The position numbers and the translations under genes are program-made. A stretch of 27,065 bases of DNA from Phallusia fumigata (taxonomy: Eukaryota; Chordata; Ascidiacea; Phlebobranchia; Ascidiidae): assembly GCA_008931825.1 (NCBI GenBank), contig QXVZ01023510.1, forward strand, positions 479-27,543. The letters are read 5' to 3'. Positions within the stretch are counted from its first letter, which is position 1. Every line of letters starts with the position of its first letter. The notes under the pieces are model-generated. The model was given only the letters and a program-made list of their open reading frames with translations. It searched no databases and was not told the DNA's origin. Shown here piece after piece: positions 10,801 through 22,800 of the stretch.

Positions 10801-13800
10801 TATCCATGATGCAACCTGGTTCTGAATCTGCACACCAGTTTTGAACTCACCACATTGAATAACTTGTCAGTTTAAATACAGCATTGTATTGTACAAATAA
10901 AGTATGTTATTTTTCTTGTGCATGTTCATTTGTATTAAAACAGAACAATTTTAAAATGATCACATTGTACAAATCAAGCATGTTATTTTTCTTGTGCATG
11001 GTTATTTGTATTAAAACAGAACAATTTCAAAATTACAATAAGACAGAAAATGTAGTGTGCTTCAAGGAAATGGTAGGCATACAGTGTAATTTCAAAATTA
11101 CAATAAGACAGAAAATGTAGTGTGCTGCAAGAAAATGGTAGGCACACAGTGTTTAAAAAAACAGATTGACCCAGAAGAAAACCGCTGATTTTTTGTCCTT
11201 TCCACCTATTTCTAGCATTTCATCTTATATTTTTTTGTCTATAGCAAGCAGCAATTACAATCTTATCACTTCAATCAAACAAGGTACAACTATTAATTTC
11301 AATAATATAAGTTTTAAAGTTTTGAGACTGTTTGTTTACTATGTATAATGGAGATAATTCTTTTTTGTTCACCCTGTAATGTGCTCATTCACTACAAACA
11401 TCTCAGACTCCTATTAAAGGTATAGCTTATTTTTAAGCAAGTGCCTTTTTACTCGAAGAGCTGGATGTCTCTGATATGTCCCCTCCTGTAGTCTAAACTT
11501 TCTCAAGGTTACAGTTGAGTTTATTTGTTTTGAAAACACATATGGTCTTTCTTGACATCCAGGCCATGGTCATGAGGTTATAGGTCACAAAACAACTAAA
11601 ATATAAATTATACCTGTAATAATTTTATAAAGTTAAATATCAAAAACTATTTTAATGTCAATGGCTGGTGACATTTGAAAGCTATTGGTGGTTACTATCA
11701 ATATTAGCAGGCATACAGTGTTTGANGTTACTATCAATATTAGCAGGCAAACAGTGTTTAAAAACAGATTAGCCCAGAAGAAAACAACCTTAACTGTTGT
11801 CCTTTCTGTCCACTCATTGTAGAATCTTTTAGTTTATGTTTATTGAGCAAGCAATAGTCACAATTTTAACACCTCCATCAAACAACTCTGATCAAAAATG
11901 GACTAGTTCTTAGAAGTGACATTCTCTGTGCCAATTTAATATAAATGTTTCAGACTTAAGTTATAGTTGAAGACTTGCAGCTCATTTTCAAGCAAGTGCC
12001 TTTTAACTCGAATGCTTGATGTCTCAGATCTGCGCTGCCCCTTCCTGTAGTCCATCATTTCTCAAGGTTGTATTTGTTTTAGCAGCGCATGCGCTCTTCC
12101 TTGAGATCCAGACATACAGGCAATGGTAATACAAATGCATTTTCCAAAACAACTAAAATCTCAGTTAAATAAATACCTGCAATATTTGAGTTTAAGGTTC
12201 GAAAAATATTTTAATGTCAATGGCCTGTCACATTTGAAAAGTTAATGTTAATATTAGTGGAAAGTTGTCTTGGTCTTTTTGTTCTTCACATAAGCTGAGA
12301 TGGAGGTGGACCTTTTCCAAGTGGTGCTGAAGTCCGACTAATTCCTGAAGGACGGCTTGCAATGGCAGTGGGTTGGCATTTAATTTTGCGCCCAGCATTA
12401 TGATTTCCAATTGAGTCTCTTCCAAAAGAATGAAGTACTGATCTTAATTGTGCAGCAGAATGGGTAGAAGAGATGGAGTTCTTAAACCTTTCCAATGCCT
12501 CATTAGTTTCCTTGGAATGTAAATCACTGCAAAGTTTGGTCTTTAATAGCTCAGAACTTCAAATAAAGAAATGTTTTCTGCAGTGTAGTCTGGACATTCA
12601 GTCACTGGTTGATGTGAGGGTGCTGGAAATGCTATCGGACAAGGAAGTGGGGGGATTGATTTCCATGACAATTGAACAGCCACTGAGCCGCTGTACCAAT
12701 GCAATGCTTGCAACATACATATGTTGTTGAGATGGTGATCCCTGATATAGCTGGTCAGAATAGAGATGACCACGGAGAAGCAAACTCTTCGGATGTTTGC
12801 ACATATCTCCGCTGACACCAATAGGACAGGTGCACATACCACATCACTTTTCTTATGATTAAGAATCACATTCAAAGTTTGATTTTAAGATTCATGGAGN
12901 AAAGTTTTTCTAAAAACATATCTTTTTGGGTTAGGAAATGTCCAATACACATTCCAGCTAGTATTTGAAATTTCACAAAAAGACTCAAGCCACTTATACA
13001 ATTTTTAACCCGAAAACCAATTCGTCATTTCCGTTTTTCACATATTTTGGGGGGTGTCCATTTTTACTTGATTTAAAAATTTATGATTTTAACTTTTGCC
13101 TTCACAAAATCTTGTTAAGTTAAGTTTTATGCTATAAAACCACATAAAAATGGACTCTACTATACGCTTCACTTTGTGAACTGCGCGGTTGCTGCGCAAG
13201 ATGTGCTCTGATTGGTTAAACACAAGGTGTCCTCTGATTGGCTGTAATTGGTAGACAGCCGCGAACTTCCGCCACTGTGATTGGCTTAAAAAGCCCCATT
13301 TGCGAAATGTATAACATTTTGAAAATATGCGCCCCGTAGTTCCGTCTCTCCCGCCTTTTAGACCATGTTTCCCGTATTTCCGTCGTCCCGTATACCCGTC
13401 TTTTAGACATGTCCTGCAAAGTTATGTAAAGCCTAAAACTATGCACATTTACTCATGCAAGGAGAAAAGGGAAATGTGATGTAATTAGGTAAAACATCAC
13501 TGATTGTTTTTTACCAACTAGATGCAACGAATTCCACTTCAAACACAGAATTTGCAAAAAAAGTTGTATCGAACGAGGATGTCAACGACAGTGGTGACAT
13601 TGGGTCTGCTTTGGATGGAGTTGTGAAGATTCCAGGTAACATTTCTGTCTATGGTTTTGTGGATTTCTAACTGTTGGAATGTTTTTAATTTTGTTGATTC
13701 TCAATCTGTTAATGTTCAGTTATTCCTCAAAACGTCCGAAGTGATGAAGAACATGACACACCAGATGATGTCACGAATCCCACTATCGGAGAGTACTTGA

Positions 13801-16800
13801 CACGCAATGTGACTTTTCCGGTTTGCGATAATTGGGTTCACGGGAAGTCGACGAATGATGTGGTACTGGAGTTTATCGATGGTCTACATAACCAGTTTGT
13901 GCAGGCGATGCAAAGTCGCACAGATCTGTCAGTTACAGATTGGATTTCAGGTGTAACCTGTTTCTTGCACAAGGTTAAGGACCTTTGCAGAGATGCTTAC
14001 ACCAAAACAGAATCCTTGTCCACAGCAGAAGAAATTGGTTGTGCCATGCACATCGTCAATCAATTGTCATTATACCAGTTTGAGCTACTTACAACCACTT
14101 CAGATCTTAACAACAGTGGAAGAAATATATTTCTTTTTGCATGCTATTTGTTGGAAAACATGGAGGTTGCCAAGATTTATTCACCTAAATCCAATCATGA
14201 TGATGACTGGTACAACACAAAGTTTGACATGATAAAAAGTTTCCTGATGTCAAAAGTCTTAGGTCTGTATGTAGAGAGTCCTTTATTCATTAGCATAATT
14301 CGTTTAATCATGTACGTTACATATGTAAGAATAAATTGACCTTTGAATAAAATTGGTCTGGAGTTGATCCATCTGTTTGCAGACAAAGATTTCACAAGAA
14401 TCCCTGAGAACTGTGATTGGCTTATTGAATGTGCTGTGTTGCTTGGTGACTTGAAACTTGTAAAGCAAATCCAAGCGAAAAAAAGTAATTTATTGAAAAG
14501 ACAACAATCAAAGAGTTGCAGCGATGCACAGAGGGAGAGGGAGCGTCTTTTGGTAGGAAACAGTTTGCAATTGGTACAAACTGAAACTGTTGTGTGTTTT
14601 GAGTTATAATAAGGGATTAATACTATTTATGTACTTGCAGATTGTAGCTGATGGCAACATTTATGACAGGTTTGTATAAACTTAATGCACACTAATGTTG
14701 TTGTGTTTAGTTTTCTGTTTTTAATTTTTAAGCTATAGTGTCACAAGTTTTTTTGACTCTGTACAGAGCAAGAGATCCACCTGGACAGCGTAGAGTCTAC
14801 ATTCCCCCTGGGGATGCAAACATGGAATCATACCGACTCTCAACGTTCACAAAATACCCACAAGAAGTTCCAGTCAATCCTCGACACTTGGCTTCAGCCG
14901 GATTTTATTACACCGGATATAAGGACAGAGTCAAGTGTTTCAGGTTTGATATCATTCTGCTGTCTGGAAGTCAGAAAAGCTCACAGCCTAATTTGCTGCA
15001 GATTTTTCCACAAGATGCTTACCAGATATAGTACATATACACTGACTTCTTGGCATATGCAACAGTCAACATTTTTTAAGTAGGGCATGTTATGCCAGGT
15101 TACTGCTGTTATTTTACCGCCAACTGTGGTGAAAAACAGTTCTAATTGTTATGTTCTATGACTACATGTAAAGTTGTCTGTTAACACAGTGATGCATTTG
15201 TTGTCAGGCAGTGCGTTTGTGTTTTTTGTGAACTGGTAAAGGTTTTGCCGGCACGGAATTTTTTTGAAAGGTTTCATTCAAAAGTAAGGTGCAAAGACCA
15301 AATATAATGGGCTTGAAAATTTTCACAGTTTTACAGTAATAAAAAGACAAGCCTTTACACATACATACATAGATATAATTAGTTGGACACAAAATAATGC
15401 AAAAGTAGCTGTGTTTATCATTGCTCTTTTTAGTTTTGATTTGAATTTTGTTTCTGTAGTTAGTAAAAAGTAACTTAATTGCCAAAACATTCTCAAATGT
15501 TAGCAACAAACACAATGTCACTTACCCAAAACTTCTTTCATCCAAAGATTGTAGTTTCCATGACTTTTAAATTGTTGCTTTTGATATACACTCACACTCA
15601 AGCTACACACCCAACTGAAAGTGTCACATATCATCTCGACTGGAGTCATAGGCGTCGATTTTTTAGCAAATTATTTTTCGTATGGGGAGGCAAAATGATC
15701 AAATCCGAGTCTTCTGCAAAGTGATCAAATAACACAACGCACTCCTGTTGGTCCATAGCGTCATTATAGTATCTGATATCGCTAATATTATCGGTGCATA
15801 TAGCACAACAGACGTGCAAAATGAACTTCCTTCTACCTAGTTTAAAGAATGAAAAGAAATTTGCGTCGCTCGCCTTGCATGTGTTTGGTGAAAACAAGTT
15901 CTCAGGAATCCTTGTGTTGGCGCAAGCAACAACCAAGGAAATTTCTGGTGTGGCAGCATAGAATTTTTATAATGGCTGGCACCCTAGAAATTTCCTGTGG
16001 GGTGGCCGCCACCCCGGGAATCGACGCCTATGACTGGAGTAACACCGTGTGGTGACTTGTAACCTTTGAATTTTTTTCACCTCAACATAGAACTCTAACA
16101 ACATTTCTATGCCTCGATTTACAGAGCGATTTTTTTTACCTCTTGGTTACCGCCCCACATCCCCAACTGTAACTAACTTTAGGTTCTTTTAATCTCACAT
16201 GGCAATTACTTCTAAATCAAGCAAGGTTTCAAACTCATGTTTTTAAGTGACATTTGTTTGCAGTTGTGGGTTATGTTGTGAGAATTGGGTGTTTGATGAT
16301 GACATTCGATCAGCACAATGGCATCGCAGTGATTGTGCTTTCATGAGAGGTGGAGAGAGAGGAAATGTACTAAGAGGTAATCTCCACACATTTGTCAAGC
16401 TTGAAATAAATCTTACAATTTTACAAACATATCAATATTTGTTACCTCTGCTTTGTGCAAAATGTTTACCAAAACCTAATCACAGATACTAATTCTAAAC
16501 ACCTTGAACCTAGTAACTTATTATTTAACAAAAAATGTGGCAAAAATACCTGTGTACTTATTCAAAGGAGCTAGCCTTTTTATATCCTAAATAGACTTGA
16601 AAAATCACAAGAAAAAAATAAATGCTGATTGGATTATGTTTTATTTTATGCAAAGCAATAGTTTTGGAAAATTAAGTAAACAAGGTAAGAGAGTTTTGGA
16701 AAGGTACAATAAAAATAAATAAATGAAGATTGTTTTTTATTGGTTTATTTGTTTGGTTAGTATCTTGTAATGTTTGCAACTTGTGATGTTAGTTCTTTGT

Positions 16801-19800
16801 TTTCCAGCAAATCTACCTGTCCCTGTTGCCATCGATCAACCATCAAATCAGGTACTTTTCCTACATTCTTTTTATTTTGTCAAACATTCATTGCAGAATT
16901 TCTGTCCTATTCTTTAAATTTATAGTTTTAAATAGTCTTAATGAGAACGTTGTAACATTTTACAAGTTGTTATGCCCACCCTTTTGCTTTTTTGTGCATT
17001 GCACAACCGGCCGGAGTTAAATTTATTTAACATAACAATGCTGCTAGGAAAGTAAAGTGAACAACGAAAACAAAATTCCTTTGTAAACAATTAGACAAAT
17101 CCAAACTGTGTTAAGGAAGATGCAGTCAACGGTCTAATGCGGCTGATCGTATGTAGCCCTCCAGTAAAAAAGGTTGCACACCTTTGACTTAAATATTTGT
17201 TTATGTTTGTAGATTGTACAACTTGCAACCATTAAATATCCAAGCCATGAAAACTTTCTAAAAACCCTGGATCTGAGTAAAGAGTCTGAAAGAGTGTGAG
17301 TAGAAAATGTATTTGTGTTAATTATGGTTGGTTCAGTTCCATTGGTTTTCAATGTTCTATAATTATATGCTTTTCCATAGTCGTACATTCGAGCATTGGC
17401 CTTCAGAAAAACCAACAGTCTATCCGGCTGACTTGGCAAGATCAGGATTCTTTTATCTCGGCAATCTTGATCGTGTTCAGTGCTTTTCATGTGGTGGAGC
17501 CTTGAGAAATTGGAATTATGGTGATAATGTACAAGCTGAACATCGCAGACACTTTCCACACTGCAAGTATGTGAACAAGTTGCCCATCTTTTAACAATAA
17601 TCGGTTGACAACTTGTGTATGTGTTTGAAACTGACTCACCTACGCAATTTGCGAGTTTAAGTTGATTTTTCTGTAGAATGTGCCAGGGTGCTGAATCAAG
17701 AAATGTGCAACTGACACCAGATGAACGTGCAGCTGTTCCAAGTCAACAAACTGTGTTTCATGAGCCACCTGATCCATCTGAAAATGAAGCTGTACTTGAA
17801 CAGTTTTGCATGCCATTCAATTAGCCAAGAACTGTATTTGAGAGTATGTTAATGATTATGTTTTGCGTTACAGAGGGACCTTCAGAACATGTTCCAATGC
17901 CAGTACCCAGTCAGTCCACACATGAGAAATGAAGACACTCGCTTTGAGACTTTCGACCATCGCTGGCCTGCAAGTCAAGTCAATGCAACTCCTCGACAAT
18001 TTGCTCGAGCTGGATTCTTCTTTTTGGGTATGAAATGAAAAACATTTTAACATACTTTTTGACTTTGTACCAATATACATTTCAACTGGATAGAACTTAT
18101 CTTATTTTAGTTTGTTATGGCACTCTTATTTTGACATTATGAAAACTGCTGAACTGTTTTTTTTTCTTTCTTTACGAAACAGGTGAACGAGATCGGGTGA
18201 AGTGCTGGTATTGCAATGGTGGTTTGCAAAACTGGGAACCACAAGATGAACCTTGGACACAACATGCAAAGTGGTTTCTGACGTAAGTAGTTGACAAAAT
18301 GTCTACCTTATGCATTCCCTTCTAAAAGGGGGCATGTATTGTTTCCACTACGTTTGTTTGTTTCTTCCCCTGCAGCTTGTCCATGCTATTTTGCATGAAT
18401 GTTTGTTGAATTTGGATGGCACTTTCACAGCTGGTAGATATGGTCTTGTTGGCAATAAATATATTAATTATGCCTTCTCTTCCGTGAAGGGGCGCATATT
18501 GTTTTTACTCTGTTTTTTTATTTCTTTTTTCTGTCTAACGCAAGTTTGTTCCCACGTTTTGGTCAAGAAGGAGTTGTTCAAATGTCTTGAAATTTTTACA
18601 CATGATATCAGAAGTTGTGCACTGTCAACTTTTTACGCCAATTCACCCATCGGTTCACTCACAGGCATCCAATATGTGAAATTTTTTTAAAGGCAATATT
18701 TGGCAAAGTAAGTCACCTAGAAGTTTCGTTTTTGAATAGTTGATACAATGCAAAGTATTTTAAATGATTTTTAGGCTTTAGTTTGGAATAACTCATTTTT
18801 TACCTTTTTACCCCAAATGTTTAGTTTTTTGTTTACATGCTCCTTACTTCAGACATACTAATCCAAATATATTGAAATTTAAAATGTACATATGTAGGGT
18901 GCTTCTCATTGGTAGTTTAAAATTTTAACCTGATCAGTCAAGTATTTACCCTTACAGCCTCAAATACGTTTTTAAACGCTGACTGTTTTGCCCCAAATGC
19001 AAAATGACCTGACACGAGGGAGTGATTGACAAGTTTACGACACCAGCGATGCAACGCTCAGCGGTTGGTAACAGGTTGCCATTTTACACAGAAACAGGCG
19101 TTTATTCGGTGCTGCATGGCGGGCGTTTCGTTGATTAAAATTAAGTGATGATTGTAAACTTATCTCAATATCAGGATATGTTAAACTTCTGGCACACAGG
19201 TGCACGATCAAATTATATTATAATATTGGCACATCAACATATTGCTTATTCTTATTCAAATAGAATAAAAGTAGATAATTAACCAACATATACAGGCACA
19301 TATATATGTATGTATATGTAGCAAACAAGTTAATAAGTAAGTTAAACTAAATACCAGTCAAACTGAACACTAACACAAGGAACACTAACACAAGGTCAGC
19401 TTGGCAAAGTGCCACATGTCAAAATCACTCATGCAAAACCAAATTCACTCATGCATAAAATTAAAGGGATAACAACTTAAAGTAGAAACACAATTTATTC
19501 TAACATTAATGTTAACAATGATTACCTCAGTATGTTTGCTGTTTTGTGATGTAGAAGAGAGTGCGGCACAGCAATTTATTCATTCATTCGTACATGCAAT
19601 ACCTTCCAACATGTATAAAGAGATTATCTTTATTATGACAGACTAATCCCTGCTGTTGATACTACACCACTGCTGTGCGTGATTACGTAGTGTTAACTGA
19701 GGTGCGTTTGCTAAATAATGCTGCAAAAGATAATATGGTACAATAACTTTGCTCTCATTTACAATTGCACTCTTTTGTACAGTAGCATGTAAGCTTATAT

Positions 19801-22800
19801 TTGGTTGGTCATAAAGTGCAATGTTGTTGTTGGATNATGTTCCAATGCCAGTACCCAGTCAGTCCACACATGAGAAATGAAGACACTCGCTTTGAGACTT
19901 TCGACCATCGCTGGCCTGCAAGTCAAGTTAATGCAACTCCTCGACAATTTGCTCGAGCTGGATTCTTCTTTTTGGGTATGAAATGAAAAACATTTTAACA
20001 TACTTTTTGACTTTGTACCAATATACATTTCAACTGGATAGAACTTATCTTATTTTAGTTTGTTATGGCACTCTTATTTTGACATTATGAAAACTGCTGA
20101 ACTGTTTTTTTTTCTTTCTTTACGAAACAGGTGAACGAGATCGGGTGAAGTGCTGGTATTGCAATGGTGGTTTGCAAAACTGGGAACCACAAGATGAACC
20201 TTGGACACAACATGCAAAGTGGTTTCTGACGTAAGTAGTTGACAAAATGTCTACCTTATGCATTCCCTTCTAAAAGGGGGCATGTATTGTTTCCACTACG
20301 TTTGTTTGTTTCTTCCCCTGCAGCTTGTCCATGCTATTTTGCATGAATGTTTGTTGAATTTGGATGGCACTTTCACAGCTGGTAGATATGGTCTTGTTGG
20401 CAATAAATATATTAATTATGCCTTCTCTTCCGTGAAGGGGCGCATATTGTTTTTACTCTGTTTTTTTATTTCTTTTTTCTGTCTAACGCAAGTTTGTTCC
20501 CACGTTTTGGTCAAGAAGGAGTTGTTCAAATGTCTTGAAATTTTTACACATGATATCAGAAGTTGTGCACTGTCAACTTTTTACGCCAATTCACCCATCG
20601 GTTCACTCACAGGCATCCAATATGTGAAATTTTTTTAAAGGCAATATTTGGCAAAGTAAGTCACCTAGAAGTTTCGTTTTTGAATAGTTGATACAATGCA
20701 AAGTATTTTAAATGATTTTTAGGCTTTAGTTTGGAATAACTCATTTTTTACCTTTTTACCCCAAATGTTTAGTTTTTTGTTTACATGCTCCTTACTTCAG
20801 ACATACTAATCCAAATATATTGAAATTTAAAATGTACATATGTAGGGTGCTTCTCATTGGTAGTTTAAAATTTTAACCTGATCAGTCAAGTATTTACCCT
20901 TACAGCCTCAAATACGTTTTTAAACGCTGACTGTTTTGCCCCAAATGCAAAATGACCTGACACGAGGGAGTGATTGACAAGTTTACGACACCAGCGATGC
21001 AACGCTCAGCGGTTGGTAACAGGTTGCCATTTTACACAGAAACAGGCGTTTATTCGGTGCTGCATGGCGGGCGTTTCGTTGATTAAAATTAAGTGATGAT
21101 TGTAAACTTATCTCAATATCAGGATATGTTAAACTTCTGGCACACAGGTGCACGATCAAATTATATTATAATATTGGCACATCAACATATTGCTTATTCT
21201 TATTCAAATAGAATAAAAGTAGATAATTAACCAACATATACAGGCACATATATATGTATGTATATGTAGCAAACAAGTTAATAAGTAAGTTAAACTAAAT
21301 ACCAGTCAAACTGAACACTAACACAAGGAACACTAACACAAGGTCAGCTTGGCAAAGTGCCACATGTCAAAATCACTCATGCAAAACCAAATTCACTCAT
21401 GCATAAAATTAAAGGGATAACAACTTAAAGTAGAAACACAATTTATTCTAACATTAATGTTAACAATGATTACCTCAGTATGTTTGCTGTTTTGTGATGT
21501 AGAAGAGAGTGCGGCACAGCAATTTATTCATTCATTCGTACATGCAATACCTTCCAACATGTATAAAGAGATTATCTTTATTATGACAGACTAATCCCTG
21601 CTGTTGATACTACACCACTGCTGTGCGTGATTACGTAGTGTTAACTGAGGTGCGTTTGCTAAATAATGCTGCAAAAGATAATATGGTACAATAACTTTGC
21701 TCTCATTTACAATTGCACTCTTTTGTACAGTAGCATGTAAGCTTATATTTGGTTGGTCATAAAGTGCAATGTTGTTGTTGGATTTACAGCGTGTTGCTGA
21801 AACCTGCTTTGGAAAGGGTCGTTTGTGTGGTTTGCTACGGCTCGGCCAAAGGTCGCTGCAGGTCAAACTATTGGTTAGTGTGTGACTGTGGGGTTTAATT
21901 CATGCTTTTGACATTGAAATTGACATGATTTAGGAAATTATTTAGTTAAATTATAAATGGAAAGCTTCAATTTTTATTTAAATTTGTAAAACTGATTTTT
22001 AAACTGATCACATCCTAAAACATCGCTACTATTCAGAAACTGCATATGTGTGGGGACCCATATGTTTATGCTAGCAGAAACAAACATGTTATTAAACGCC
22101 AAGGGATTTAGGGACCAAATGTAATGTGGGTGTTGAAAATATATCCAATGTAATAAAGAAAATTGAATATGTGGAGAACTTTATTTTCAGATGGTAATGT
22201 ATGTGGAATAAAAATATGGAGAACGCCACCTCTCTAGTTACAAATATCTGCTGCTGTTTTGTACATATATTTACAGTTCCCTACAATTAATCTACAAATT
22301 TGCATCTGTGGGGACCCATGCGTTTCTGCCTGCTCAAACAAAAAAAGTTAACTGTGGTACCCTATTTAAAAAAAAGTACTGAATATATCTGTTAACTGGG
22401 TTATAGTGTAAATGGAAGGGCAATTTTGTAAACGCCACCCTTCTAGTTGTATTTTATTTTAAGTGTAATTACCTCTACATTAAACTACTGGTTTAAAGTC
22501 TGCAACATATTTTGCTAAATACACCACGTGGTTGTAGATGTGAATTTTTGCTACAAAGAAAGGGTCCTGATTTTGTCCACCGCATGGTATCAATGTTTCC
22601 AAATTTGCCACGACCACTACTTCGTGGGCCACACGATGTCGCACCACCCAACCCTGGGCGAAGAATTCAATATGGAACAGCATCTGCACGAGCTCCGTCC
22701 CCACCACCACCTATTATTGATCCACAGGTAAATATCATTAACCCAATTAGCTTTAACTTGTTTAAATTTAACAAACAAATCCACTACATGACAGAGAATG

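Larger units (their letters stand above)
9933..13414 (-). mobile_element. Mutator-like (MULE/MuDR) DNA transposon, 3.48 kb, defective
   Basis: Long terminal inverted repeats (9933-10071 and 13258-13414) share GACGGG, ACGGGACGACGGAAATACGG and a long block around ATGTTATACATTTCGCAAA. Both ends begin GGACAT. A 9-bp direct duplication (TGCAAAGTT) flanks the element. Long TIRs and 9-bp duplications are typical of MULEs. On the minus strand a SWIM-type zinc finger supports the assignment. The right arm, which should encode the part upstream of the finger, is only about 400 bp and has no recognisable DDE catalytic domain. A single N at 12900 may hide lost sequence. The element lies antisense in the intron between IAP exons 4 and 5. 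Confidence 0.85.
17889..21783. repeat. 1947-bp near-identical tandem duplication with N between copies
   Basis: Copy 1 is 17889-19835 and copy 2 is 19837-21783, separated by one N at 19836. By eye they match throughout; the one difference seen is C17981 versus T19929. Copy 2 starts inside exon 15, with no acceptor, and repeats exon 16. The pattern fits an unmerged contig overlap or two haplotypes laid end to end, not a biological duplication. Confidence 0.85.

Noticed and set aside
15646-15936. 96-codon minus-strand open frame
   Set aside because: It lies inside the 386-bp hAT-type MITE and resembles no transposase.
17134-17559. 141-codon minus-strand open frame
   Set aside because: It is the antisense shadow of exons 12 and 13 (BIR2).
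18310-18690. 126-codon open frame, repeated at 20258-20638
   Set aside because: It lies in intronic repeat sequence, shows no domain and occurs twice only because of the N-linked duplication.
19837-20230. A real fourth BIR domain
   Set aside because: Near-identity with copy 1, start in mid-exon at an N and no splice acceptor point to an assembly artefact.
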